From the NCBI GenBank assembly GCA_902168185.1, contig CABHOV010000040.1, forward strand, positions 62,001 through 126,000: DNA of 64,000 nucleotides, given 5' to 3'. The DNA is from an uncultured Bacteroides sp. (GTDB taxonomy: Bacteria; Bacteroidota; Bacteroidia; Cytophagales; Cyclobacteriaceae). Below, one piece after another: positions 1 to 9,197 of the stretch. Under the pieces are notes generated by a model. That model was not told where the DNA came from. It saw only the letters and a program-made list of their open reading frames with translations, and did not search any database. How positions within the stretch are numbered: position 1 is the stretch's first letter; the number at the start of each line of letters is the position of its first letter. Both the position numbers and the translations under genes were made by a program.

Positions 1-3000
1 GTGCCAGGAATGCCGTTGCTATATCTTCATTAATGCTCAAGGCAAACGAACTCACCACCGGCCTGTGATTAACCGTTAAGGTATACTGCTGCTCATCCAA
101 TACATTTGCGCCATCCTTGATTTGTAACTTCACTACACTGGTAGCGGGCGCGCCAGCCGGAGGTGTTCCACTCAGCTTTGCCTTATTTTTACCCGTGGAC
201 GTCAAGGTGGCCCATGCTGGTTTTTGAGTCGCTACAATAGTAAGGTTATCAACAACATCGGTAATGGTAATATCATACTGATAGGCTTCTGCTTCCACTG
301 CAACCAGCACAGGATCGGACGTAAATTTCACCTCGACTATATCTATAGTAAATGTCCGTGAAAATTCCTTGAAGCCGGGGTCTATCAATTTTACAACTAT
401 ATCTGTGGAACCTGATTGATTCGCTGCCGGCTGGTATTTTAAAGTAGCCGTTGCTGCGGTACCATTGTAGGTAACAATCGGATTAGGAATCAGTGTAGTA
501 TTTCCGGACGTAGCCGTTAATAATAATTGCTCACTCTCACCAGGACCCGGAGATATACCGGTAATGGTAATGGTTTTCTGCGCACCGTTACGAAGCACGC
601 GTTGTGGATTCGGAAGTATATCATCAAATACAGGCGGATCATTTACGGCTTGCACCGTTACTGTGATTGTTGCTGTATTAGAAGTTACTCCGGTATTGTC
701 ATTCACGCGGTAATTTACCGTGGCTGACCCAAAGAAATTTGCAGTCGGTGTAAAGGTAACTTCACCAGTAGCACTGACAGCAAAGGTTCCGCCGGTTACG
801 GTGTTGCTGTTTTGAATGCCGGCTGTGGTTGTATTCAAATCAACCGTGGCATCATCGATTGTACCATCCACATCTGTATCATTGGTGGTGACATTAAATT
901 TAACGGCAGTGTCTTCGGTGGTGGTAGCTACATCGTTGACAGCAACTGCAGCATCATTGGCTGCAGCTACGGTAATGGTGATCGTAGCGCTGTTTGATGT
1001 TAACCCTCCATTATCGTTCACGGTATAGGATGTCGTGGCGGTGCCCGTAAAATTTGAGACCGGTGTATATACTACAATACCCGGTGATGCTGTACTTGCT
1101 GTAAATGTACCTGCGGAAGTAACGATCGTATTTTGTATACCGGAAGATGATGGATTCAAATCTATAGTTGCTCCGTTAACAGGTCCTTCAGGATCCGTAT
1201 CATTGAGGGTAACATTAATACTAACCGCGTTGTCTTCTGTGGTTGTTCCAGCATCATTGGCGGCTACCGGTGGATCGTTCACTGAGTTGACTGTTACAGA
1301 AATTAAAGCAGAGTTTGATGTAGCCCCACCGTTGTCGTTGACACGGTACGGAAGTGTAGCGGTGCCACTGAAATTAACGACCGATATAAACGTTACTATA
1401 CCAGACGAGTTAACTGACCAGGCTCCCGCTGCTGTTGATTTGGTACCTTGAATGCCTGTTGCAGAAGGATCAAGATCTACAGTCGCAGCATTAACGGTGC
1501 CATCCACATCCGTATCATTGTTGGTGACATCAATGGTTATGGCGACTGCATCTCCTCCGCTGGCGGCATCAGCAATGGCAACGGGTGCATCATTTATACT
1601 GTTGATTACAATGGTAACAGTAGCTTCGTTTGAAGTAGCACCGACATTATCGTTCACGGTATAGTTAAAGGTTACAGTACCGGTACTATTATCCGTTGGA
1701 TCAAACGTTAATACACCGGATCCATTTACAGAGAAAGCTCCTTGTGAGTTTGTAATTGAATTTTGAATTCCGGCAGCAGCCGTGTTAAGGTCAACGGTTG
1801 CAGCATTAATGCTTCCATCGGGATCCGTGTCGTTGGTAACAAGATTTAAAGTAGCGATTGCATCTTCGTTGATCGTGATACCGTCATTGGCGGCAACCGG
1901 TAAACTGTTAATGGAATTCACAAGAATACTAAGGGTGGCTGCATTGGAAGTGGCCCCGGTGTTATCACGTACCGTATAGTTTACAGATGCTGTTCCGTTA
2001 TAGTTAACGTTCGGCACATAGGTTACCTCTCCAGCCGTGTTAACTGTAAATTTCCCGGATCCATTCGTAACTGAATTATCGATTGCCGGTGACGCTGTAT
2101 TCAGATCCACAGTAGCAGCATTCACGGTTCCATCAACATCAAGGTCGTTGGCAACAACGTTTACCACAATCGTTTCATTTTCATCTGCATTCGAGAGGTC
2201 GTTGTTGGCAATGGGTACATCGTTCACAGCATTCACGGTAATGGTAATGGTAGCAATGTTTGAAGTGGCTCCTGTATTATCATTTACCGTATAGTTTGCG
2301 GTAACCGTTCCATAAAAATTTATCAGTGGTGTATAACTGATCACCCCGGAAGCATTCACTGTGATTGTTCCGCCATTCACAGGAAACGATGTTTGTATAC
2401 CTGCTGTACCCGGATCAAGATCTACCGTACTGGCAGCAACAGGTCCTTCGGCATCGGTATCATTGGAAACTATATTTAGTGTCGCTGACGCATCTTCATT
2501 GATGGTGACCAGATCATTCACAGCAACCGGTATATCATTTTGTGCATTTACTAATATAGTGATCGTAGCAGCATTCGAAGTTGCTCCTCCGTTGTCATTT
2601 ACCTTATACAAAAGTGTAGCCGTACCGGTATAATTAGGCGCCGGTGTAAATGAAACTATACCGGAAGAATTTACACTCCAGGAACCTACATTTGGTGTAA
2701 TCGCAGTACCTTGAATACCCGCGTCTGTTGTATTCAGATCTACGGTGTTCGCGGCAATGGTTCCACCGACATCAGGATCAGTATCATTCGTAACCACATT
2801 CACGGTAATAACAGCATCTTCATTTCCGGAAGTAGCATCGTTTACAGCCACCGGAGGATCATTGACTGGGTTCACCGTAATGGTTACCGTACCTGCATTG
2901 GAAGTAAGTCCATCATTGTCATTCACGGTATACTGAAGCGTTGCTGCCCCATTGAAGTTGGTAGCTGGTGTAAAGCTTAATATACCCGATGTACTCACTG

Positions 3001-4507
3001 CATAATTACCAGCAGCATCACTGTAAGATCCTTGTATACCCGAAGTAGTCAAATTCAAATCCACCGTATTGGCAGCGATGGTTCCATCACCATCCGTGTC
3101 GTTGGTAACTATATTTATGGTAACCAATGTCTCTTCGTTTGTTGAGGTTAAATCATTAGTAGCAACGGGAGCATCATTGACATCGGCAACGCTTACAGAG
3201 ATCGTGGCTTGGTTGGATGTAGCCCCTCCGTTGTCGTTTACCGTATACGTTAGTGTGGCAGAGCCTATAAAATTCGCCACTGGCGTAAATGTAACATCGC
3301 CAGTAGCGTTTACACTCCATGAACCTACATTGGGCGTTGTGAATACATTTTGGATATTTGGTGCGCCTGTGTTGAGGTCTACGGAATTGGCTGCGATGGT
3401 TCCATCAGCGTCTGTATCATTTCCTGTTACATTGAATGTTACTGCGGATTCTTCATTCGTAGAAGCGTTGTCTCCGTTTGCAACCGGCACATCATTTATA
3501 GCAGTAACCGTTATTAAAATGTTTGCAGCATTGGAAGTTGCTCCTGCATTATCCTGAACCGTATAATTGAGAGAAGCCGGGCCATTAAACTCAGCCTTCG
3601 GGCTAAACGTAACGAGTCCTCCACTCACTGTCCAATTACCGGCATTGTTTGTAAATGAACTCTCAATAGAAGAACTGGTAACATCGAGATCGACAGTAGC
3701 GGCATTTATAGTTCCATCCGGGTCACTGTCATTCGCGACAACATTAACAATGAATGATTGTTCTTCCGGAGTAGTCAGATTATTATCATCATTTCCTGCT
3801 ATAGGAGGATCGTTAACAGTAGTAACTGCAATTTGGATCGAAGCTTGATTGGACACCGCATTATTTTCGTCACTCACGGTATAGCTTAGGGTAGCCGTAC
3901 CGGTATAATTAGCCAAGGGAGTTAGCGTAACAACTCCGGCACTTACACTCCAGTTACCTGCTCCAGTAGTATTGGTAGTCTGGATTCCCGAATCAGTAGT
4001 GTTTAAATCAACCGATGATGGTGATACTGTACCATCAACATCTGTATCATTATTAATTACATTGATTGCTATAGGTGTATCTTCCGGAGTAACACCGTCA
4101 ACATCATCATTGGCTACAGGTGCATCGTTGATGGAATTTATTACTACTGTAATCAACGTTGGAAGGGATGACACCCCTAAAGTATTCTGAACAGTATAGG
4201 TACTTGTAACAGTACCGTTAAAATTGGGATGAGGAGTGAATGTAACAACCCCCGAAGCGTTCGCCGCGAACTGCCCCTGATTGGTGATCGTGATAGAAGA
4301 TTGTACTCCGTTTTGGGATGCATCAAGATCCAGTGTAAGTGGATCAAGCCCGGTAAGATCAATATCGTTCGACAGTACCATGATGGTGAGGGGCACACCA
4401 TCTTCATCCATGGCAACAATGTCTGGTAAAGTAACGGGCACCTGCGCACAGGCAAGGCCAGCCTTAACCAATAAAGTACAAAGTAATATTTGGCGCAAAA
4501 AACGCAT
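1..4507 (-). CDS. Tandem cadherin/Ig-like repeat surface protein, 3' end cut by window
   Basis: I read this frame directly from the reverse strand. It starts ATG at 4507 with a signal peptide (MRFLRQILLCTLLVKAGLAC, then AQ) and stays open for about 1,500 codons to the window edge, where it is truncated. About 12 tandem units of about 105 residues follow. Each begins with a variant of NDxPVAxxD, then a short acidic motif such as NEE or TED, then NDTDxDGT, VDLN, GxxTFTP and a YTVNDN-like end. This is the pattern of 'tandem-95' / Big_9 / cadherin-like domains in secreted Bacteroidota proteins. After about residue 1285 the repeats give way to different Ig/fibronectin-like sequence. One unit (around residue 970) has lost the acidic motif. 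Such proteins are usually surface adhesins exported by type IX secretion; the sorting domain that would prove this lies outside the window. Function beyond adhesion or structure is inference. Confidence 0.85.
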   Translation of the reverse strand, partial: MRFLRQILLCTLLVKAGLACAQVPVTLPDIVAMDEDGVPLTIMVLSNDIDLTGLDPLTLDLDASQNGVQSSITITNQGQFAANASGVVTFTPHPNFNGTVTSTYTVQNTLGVSSLPTLITVVINSINDAPVANDDVDGVTPEDTPIAINVINNDTDVDGTVSPSSVDLNTTDSGIQTTNTTGAGNWSVSAGVVTLTPLANYTGTATLSYTVSDENNAVSNQASIQIAVTTVNDPPIAGNDDNNLTTPEEQSFIVNVVANDSDPDGTINAATVDLDVTSSSIESSFTNNAGNWTVSGGLVTFSPKAEFNGPASLNYTVQDNAGATSNAANILITVTAINDVPVANGDNASTNEESAVTFNVTGNDTDADGTIAANSVDLNTGAPNIQNVFTTPNVGSWSVNATGDVTFTPVANFIGSATLTYTVNDNGGATSNQATISVSVADVNDAPVATNDLTSTNEETLVTINIVTNDTDGDGTIAANTVDLNLTTSGIQGSYSDAAGNYAVSTSGILSFTPATNFNGAATLQYTVNDNDGLTSNAGTVTITVNPVNDPPVAVNDATSGNEDAVITVNVVTNDTDPDVGGTIAANTVDLNTTDAGIQGTAITPNVGSWSVNSSGIVSFTPAPNYTGTATLLYKVNDNGGATSNAATITILVNAQNDIPVAVNDLVTINEDASATLNIVSNDTDAEGPVAASTVDLDPGTAGIQTSFPVNGGTITVNASGVISYTPLINFYGTVTANYTVNDNTGATSNIATITITVNAVNDVPIANNDLSNADENETIVVNVVANDLDVDGTVNAATVDLNTASPAIDNSVTNGSGKFTVNTAGEVTYVPNVNYNGTASVNYTVRDNTGATSNAATLSILVNSINSLPVAANDGITINEDAIATLNLVTNDTDPDGSINAATVDLNTAAAGIQNSITNSQGAFSVNGSGVLTFDPTDNSTGTVTFNYTVNDNVGATSNEATVTIVINSINDAPVAIADAASGGDAVAITIDVTNNDTDVDGTVNAATVDLDPSATGIQGTKSTAAGAWSVNSSGIVTFISVVNFSGTATLPYRVNDNGGATSNSALISVTVNSVNDPPVAANDAGTTTEDNAVSINVTLNDTDPEGPVNGATIDLNPSSSGIQNTIVTSAGTFTASTASPGIVVYTPVSNFTGTATTSYTVNDNGGLTSNSATITITVAAANDAAVAVNDVATTTEDTAVKFNVTTNDTDVDGTIDDATVDLNTTTAGIQNSNTVTGGTFAVSATGEVTFTPTANFFGSATVNYRVNDNTGVTSNTATITVTVQAVNDPPVFDDILPNPQRVLRNGAQKTITITGISPGPGESEQLLLTATSGNTTLIPNPIVTYNGTAATATLKYQPAANQSGSTDIVVKLIDPGFKEFSRTFTIDIVEVKFTSDPVLVAVEAEAYQYDITITDVVDNLTIVATQKPAWATLTSTGKNKAKLSGTPPAGAPATSVVKLQIKDGANVLDEQQYTLTVNHRPVVSSFALSINEDIATAFLA

Positions 4508-4610
4508 ATTCCAACTATAGACCTGCAAAAATAATTAAATTAATAATAACTCTATCCTCTCAGAATTTTAAATGTAACTCGTAGTTTCGTGGTTTAATTG
4601 GTCAGAAACA

Positions 4611-5789
4611 ATGGTTAGCATGACTTTAGTAATCTTTTGGCTTGGTATACTGATCGTCGGGTATACTTATGTAGGGTATGGCATGATAATTTATATTTTC
4701 TCGAAGTTTACGAGAAGAACAAACGTTGTAGCATCATTGCCAGATGAACAATTGCCTATGGTAACCCTCCTGGTTGCAGCCTATAATGAGGCCGATATTA
4801 TCCGCGGAAAAATCGAAAATACCCTTTCCCTTGACTATCCAAAAGATAAGCTTGAATTGTTTTTTGTCACCGACGGATCAACGGATCAGACGCCAGATAT
4901 AATAAAAGAATATTCCAATATTCAACTATTTCACTCCTTCGAACGGAAAGGTAAAATACATGCCGTGAATCGGGTGATGAAACAAGTTAAAACACCTATA
5001 GTTATATTCTGTGATGCCAACACCGATCTCAATGATCTGGCCATCAAAAATATAGTGAGACATTACCAGGATAAAACGATTGGTGGTGTAGCCGGTGAAA
5101 AAAGAATTTTAAGTAAGGATAAAGACAACGCATCCGGATCGGGTGAAGGACTTTATTGGAAGTATGAATCTTTTTTAAAGAAGAAGGATGCCGAAGTATA
5201 TTCCATCGTAGGTGCTGCGGGCGAATTATTTTCACTGCGTACGGAATTGTTTGAAGAACCTACGGAAAATATGATCATCGAAGATTTTTATTTGTCGATG
5301 CGCGTGACTGCCAAAGGTTTTAGATTTGCTTACGAGCCGGATGCTTTTGCCATTGAAACTGCGTCTGCTTCTGTAAAAGAAGAATGGAAAAGAAAAGTAC
5401 GGATCTCGGCAGGAGGTTTTCAGGCTATGACCAAACTGTCCTATCTGCTAAATCCGTTTCGCTATGGTATATTAAGCTTCCAGTATATATCACACCGGGT
5501 TTTACGCTGGACACTCGCTCCTCTTTTTCTGCCGCTCATTTTTTTAAGCAATGTATGGCTCGCGTTTCAGGGAATACCGTTCTATCAGTTAACCATGGCG
5601 CTGCAGATTTTCTTTTATGGTCTCGCTTTCGCGGGATACCTGTTGCGCGACAAGAACATTTCTATTAAAGGATTCTTTGTTCCTTACTATTTCGCAGTTA
5701 TGAATTTGTCGGTCTACTTTGGGCTGAGTCGCTACCTGCGTGGCAAGCAATCTGTGGTATGGGAAAAGGCCAAGCGTGCTACAGCATAA
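4611..5789 (+). CDS. Family 2 glycosyltransferase, membrane-anchored
   Basis: A 392-residue inner-membrane glycosyltransferase of the processive GT2 type (cellulose-synthase/hyaluronan-synthase-like). It has an N-terminal membrane helix (residues about 3-30), a GT-A catalytic domain (about 48-280) and three C-terminal hydrophobic segments. In the catalytic domain I see VAAYNEAD for nucleotide-sugar binding, TDGSTD, the metal-binding D-x-D region in FCDANTDLN, an ED acid/base motif (IIEDFYLSMR), and a degenerate QxxRW-like stretch (EEWKRKVRISAGG). It presumably transfers sugars into a surface polysaccharide; substrate and product cannot be read from the sequence. It stands alone with a gap on each side. 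Start: ATG at 4611; a second ATG at 4620 would also fit. Confidence 0.88.
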   Translation: MVSMTLVIFWLGILIVGYTYVGYGMIIYIFSKFTRRTNVVASLPDEQLPMVTLLVAAYNEADIIRGKIENTLSLDYPKDKLELFFVTDGSTDQTPDIIKEYSNIQLFHSFERKGKIHAVNRVMKQVKTPIVIFCDANTDLNDLAIKNIVRHYQDKTIGGVAGEKRILSKDKDNASGSGEGLYWKYESFLKKKDAEVYSIVGAAGELFSLRTELFEEPTENMIIEDFYLSMRVTAKGFRFAYEPDAFAIETASASVKEEWKRKVRISAGGFQAMTKLSYLLNPFRYGILSFQYISHRVLRWTLAPLFLPLIFLSNVWLAFQGIPFYQLTMALQIFFYGLAFAGYLLRDKNISIKGFFVPYYFAVMNLSVYFGLSRYLRGKQSVVWEKAKRATA

Positions 5790-5851
5790 TGCTGAAAGCA
5801 TATTAATCAAATATATTTTCATTTCATTGCTTTATAACAGGCTTATAGGAC

Positions 5852-5881
5852 TTGACTAATTCCTGATCTGGTATAATTTTG
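5852..5881 (+). promoter_or_regulatory. Bacteroidota-type promoter for the yebC gene
   Basis: TTG at 5852-5854, a 19-nt spacer, then TAATTTTG at 5874-5881, an exact match to the TAnnTTTG -7 box of the phylum's primary sigma factor. The start codon lies 20 nt beyond the box, giving a very short leader. Confidence 0.6.
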
Positions 5882-5901
5882 CCATCCTTAATAGTACAAC
5901 C

Positions 5902-6609
5902 ATGGGGCGTATATTCGAAAAACGAAAGCACAAGATGTTTGCACGCTTTGACCGTATGGCCAAAGCATTTACCAGGATAGGAAAAGATATAGCGATTGCT
6001 GTAAAGCAGGCAGGTCCTCTCCCTGAAAACAATCCCAAGCTGCGTCTGGCCATGCAAAACGCCAAAGGCCTTAACATGCCGAAGGATAAAGTGGAAGCTG
6101 CGATCAAACGTGCTTCTTCCAAAGAAGAAAAAGATTTTCAAGAAGTTACCTACGAAGGATATGCACCGCATGGTGTTCCGCTGATGGTAGAATGTGCTAC
6201 CGATAACCCTACCCGTACCGTTGCCAATGTTCGTCTTCACTTCTCCAAGAATGGAGGCGCTATGGGAAATTCCGGTTCGGTTGCTTTCCTCTTTGAACGT
6301 AAAGGAGTTTTCAAATTTGATCCGGCAAAGCTGAATCTCGATGAACTCGAGTTGGACCTGATCGATGCCGGAGCTGAAGATATAGAGCGCAACGATGAGG
6401 AGCTGGTGATATATACCAAGTTCACCGAGTTCGGCCACATGCTGAAATTCCTTGAATCAAAAGGACTGGAAGCAAAGAGTTCTGAACTGCATTACATCCC
6501 CACTACAACCAAAGAGCTGAGTGAGGAGCAGCAGGATGAAGTATTGAAACTGGTAGAGACACTTGAAAGTGATGATGACGTACAAGCCGTATATCATAAC
6601 CTTGCATAG
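5902..6609 (+). CDS. yebC: YebC/PmpR family protein
   Basis: A 235-residue YebC family protein, full length for the family (about 240). The N-terminal segment is typical ([10 protein letters not shown] then [18 protein letters not shown], then [19 protein letters not shown]), followed by the [14 protein letters not shown] motif and the [17 protein letters not shown] motif. The family has been described both as DNA-binding regulators and, more recently, as ribosome-associated factors that relieve stalling at difficult peptide sequences; this sequence does not separate the two roles. It has its own well-formed promoter and is monocistronic. The next gene is convergent, 9 nt away. Confidence 0.95.
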   Translation: MGRIFEKRKHKMFARFDRMAKAFTRIGKDIAIAVKQAGPLPENNPKLRLAMQNAKGLNMPKDKVEAAIKRASSKEEKDFQEVTYEGYAPHGVPLMVECATDNPTRTVANVRLHFSKNGGAMGNSGSVAFLFERKGVFKFDPAKLNLDELELDLIDAGAEDIERNDEELVIYTKFTEFGHMLKFLESKGLEAKSSELHYIPTTTKELSEEQQDEVLKLVETLESDDDVQAVYHNLA

Positions 6610-6618
6610 TCTTTTACC

Positions 6619-7350
6619 TTAGAGTTTTAATTTCTTAAAGATGCCTTCAGGAATGTTCCGGATGATCAACATGATCAATCGCCATATCGGAAGAACATAG
6701 ATCACATCTTTCTTTTTCTTCGCAGCTTTAAATATAGCTTTACTGAGATGTGAAGGCTCCGCTGTTAACGGCTTGGGAAGTTTCAGACCTTCCGTCATTC
6801 GGGTATTGATAAATCCAGGCTTTATGGTAACAACCTGGACATTGCTTTTTGTAAGGCGATTTCGAAGTCCGGAAAGGTATGCTGTAAATCCAGCCTTGGC
6901 ACTTCCATAGATATAGTTACTCTGACGGCCGCGCTCTCCGGCTACAGAACTCACGCCTATAATAACACCAGCCTTCTTTGATTCGTAGTCATTTGCAACA
7001 GCGTTCAATATAGAAACTGCTCCGGTATAGTTTGAGTGTATAACTCTTTCTGACGCGCTCCAATCGCGTTCAGAAACTTGCTGATCTCCCAATAAACCAA
7101 ATACACAAATGGTGATTTCCGGTTTAGGATTCAGTGCATCATAAAAAGATTGGTGTTGGACAGATTGCAGTGCATCAAACTTCAATGACTGTGCTGTAAT
7201 ACGATAACGGATCTGAGCATCCTTCGCAAGAATATCAATTGCTTCAGTATCTCTTCCCGCCAGGTATAGATTATAGCCTTTGGCAGCGAACTCATGCGCG
7301 CAGGCGACAGCAACATCACTGCTGGCTCCCAAGATTAAAACGTGTGACAC
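6619..7350 (-). CDS. SDR-family oxidoreductase, DprE2-like
   Basis: A 243-residue short-chain dehydrogenase/reductase. The Rossmann dinucleotide motif is at the very N-terminus (LILGASSDVAVACAHEF), the serine of the active site is in GVSSVAGERG, and the catalytic YxxxK is in YIYGSAKAG. A C-terminal basic/hydrophobic helix (KKKKDVIYVLPIWRLIMLII) suggests membrane association. The lack of the usual GxxxGIG and the tail resemble decaprenylphosphoryl-ribose keto-reductase (DprE2) relatives, which in Bacteroidota often lie near glycosyltransferases; a GT39 gene is divergent here. Substrate is inferred only. The start is GTG at 7350, directly before the Rossmann strand. Confidence 0.85.
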   Translation of the reverse strand: MSHVLILGASSDVAVACAHEFAAKGYNLYLAGRDTEAIDILAKDAQIRYRITAQSLKFDALQSVQHQSFYDALNPKPEITICVFGLLGDQQVSERDWSASERVIHSNYTGAVSILNAVANDYESKKAGVIIGVSSVAGERGRQSNYIYGSAKAGFTAYLSGLRNRLTKSNVQVVTIKPGFINTRMTEGLKLPKPLTAEPSHLSKAIFKAAKKKKDVIYVLPIWRLIMLIIRNIPEGIFKKLKL

Positions 7351-7541
7351 TTATAGTAGTTGATTAGGGTCTTTACAATGAAAACGATTGCTATAACATC
7401 TTTCCGTCATTGCTACAGAAGATCTTCCAAACATACTAAATATATCTATCATCCATAACAAACCATGCGTTTCAGTGACTTCATAATTTCGCAATACTTG
7501 TATAATACAGGAAGCTTAATTTGTCGCGAGGTTATTGAAAC

Positions 7542-9197
7542 GTGATATCTAAAAAGTTTTACTGGTCTGCCGGAGTACTATTAGGGTTGATTTATATCCG
7601 CGGACTTTTCATCCCGTTGATGGATAACGATGCTGCACATCACTCCAACATTGCATTACACATGTTCCTGACTGGTGATTACATTTCGCTTGTTGACCAA
7701 GGACATGACTACCTGGATAAACCCCATTTACTTTTCTGGCTTGCAGCGGGAGCCTACCCTATATTTGGAGTCAATACATTCGCCTATAAAATATCTTCCC
7801 TCCTATTCAGTATACTGGGGATTTATTCTACCTATAGGCTTGGCAAAACACTGTATTCAAAAGAAACCGGGCGCCTTGCCGCGTTCATTCTCGCAACATG
7901 CTTTTCATTTATACTCGCTAACCACGATGTGCGCATGGATGCCATTCTTACGGCTTCCATCATTTTTTCGATTTGGCAATTAGTTGCGTTTACCAAAACG
8001 TTCCGATGGAAAAATCTTGTTCTTGCCAGTCTCGGGTTAGCATTGGGTTTTGCCACCAAAGGAATGATTGGTGTAGTGATGCCCGGCATTGCCATTGCTA
8101 TACATATACTCTATAAACGTGATTGGACAACGCTCTTTCACTGGAAATGGCTATTGCTCCCTGCATGTACATTTCTTTTTATCAGTCCGGTGCTATACTG
8201 CTATTACCTTCAGTTCGATCTCCATCCTGAAAAAGCTATTTGTGGACAGACCGCTATCTCTGGAGTCAAATTTATACTCTGGTCCCAAAACACGGAACGA
8301 CTGGAGGGTGAAAAATTCGGAGCGGTGGCCAAAGGCGATCCATTTTTCTTTTTGCATACTTTCCTGTGGGCATTCATTCCGTGGAGCTTACTTTCCATCG
8401 CAGCCTACTGGAAGCGGCTGAAAAAGTTTATCAGTAAAAAACTCAGATATAGCAGCACGCGCGAAATAATTTCTTTCGGAACCATCACCGTGATCTTTGT
8501 AATCATCTCCGCTTCCAATTTTAAGCTTCCACATTATCTCATAATATTGCTTCCGCTCTTCGCTGTTCTTCTCGCAGGGTATCTTACCGGCCCCATCCGA
8601 AGAAATCAGCAAAAAGACCTGCTCATTACACAGGCTATTCAGGCTGGCATTTTATTTATATTCTTGCTGATCACCATCTGGATATTTCCACTGGCCAATG
8701 GTTGGGCTATCCTGCTATTGCCTTTACCCGTTATACTATATTTCTATTTTCAACGAGACGCTGATACCATGCAACGTGTAGTGATGCTTTCGATTTGTAC
8801 AGCATTGCTCTGCAACATTCTCATGAGCTATCATTTCTATCCGCAGCTACTTTCGCATCAGGCGGGCAAACCTTTGGCCTCCTATATCGAAGAAACTTCG
8901 ATCGATCGGAGTAAACTATATTTTATCAAGGATGCTGAAAGAAGCAACAGCTTCGAATTCTATACGGCAACCCTGATGCCGGGTATTTCCGCTGCAGAAC
9001 TTTCAACGATTAAAAAACCGGTATGGATCTATACCGGTGATAATGGAAAAGCAATACTGGAAAATTACAACGTATCTTTTAAAATACTGAAGCAGGTATA
9101 TAACTATCGTGTATCAAGACCCAAGACAAACTTTCTGAATCCCGAAAGTCGCAAAGATCATTTGAAACATCATTATATACTTGCTATTGAGGAGTGA
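7542..9197 (+). CDS. GT39 (ArnT/PMT-like) membrane glycosyltransferase
   Basis: A 551-residue polytopic membrane protein of the GT39/GT83 (ArnT, dolichyl-phosphate-mannose transferase-like) fold. The first periplasmic loop after the first helix carries the acidic catalytic motif (MDNDAAHHSNIA), followed by DKPHLLFW and a KISSLLFSILGIYSTY helix. About a dozen hydrophobic segments span residues 1-430, with a small soluble C-terminal domain. The family moves sugars from polyprenyl-phosphate carriers to lipid A or proteins on the periplasmic side. The start is GTG at 7542, because an in-frame TGA lies two codons upstream and no ATG is available. The last 14 nt overlap the convergent sulfatase-family gene. 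Confidence 0.87.
   Translation: MISKKFYWSAGVLLGLIYIRGLFIPLMDNDAAHHSNIALHMFLTGDYISLVDQGHDYLDKPHLLFWLAAGAYPIFGVNTFAYKISSLLFSILGIYSTYRLGKTLYSKETGRLAAFILATCFSFILANHDVRMDAILTASIIFSIWQLVAFTKTFRWKNLVLASLGLALGFATKGMIGVVMPGIAIAIHILYKRDWTTLFHWKWLLLPACTFLFISPVLYCYYLQFDLHPEKAICGQTAISGVKFILWSQNTERLEGEKFGAVAKGDPFFFLHTFLWAFIPWSLLSIAAYWKRLKKFISKKLRYSSTREIISFGTITVIFVIISASNFKLPHYLIILLPLFAVLLAGYLTGPIRRNQQKDLLITQAIQAGILFIFLLITIWIFPLANGWAILLLPLPVILYFYFQRDADTMQRVVMLSICTALLCNILMSYHFYPQLLSHQAGKPLASYIEETSIDRSKLYFIKDAERSNSFEFYTATLMPGISAAELSTIKKPVWIYTGDNGKAILENYNVSFKILKQVYNYRVSRPKTNFLNPESRKDHLKHHYILAIEE

Noticed and set aside
650-4500. Possible CRISPR-like or satellite repeat array
   Set aside because: The period is about 315 bp, in frame, and encodes a recognisable protein domain; there are no short direct repeats with unique spacers.
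527-4520. A ladder of short plus-strand reading frames of similar composition across the first 4.5 kb
   Set aside because: They repeat with the 315-bp period because they are the antisense of the tandem-repeat gene on the minus strand, which is one open frame with a signal peptide.
5824-6438. 204-codon minus-strand frame
   Set aside because: It lies antisense to yebC, which has clear family motifs and a promoter; the shadow protein has no recognisable features.
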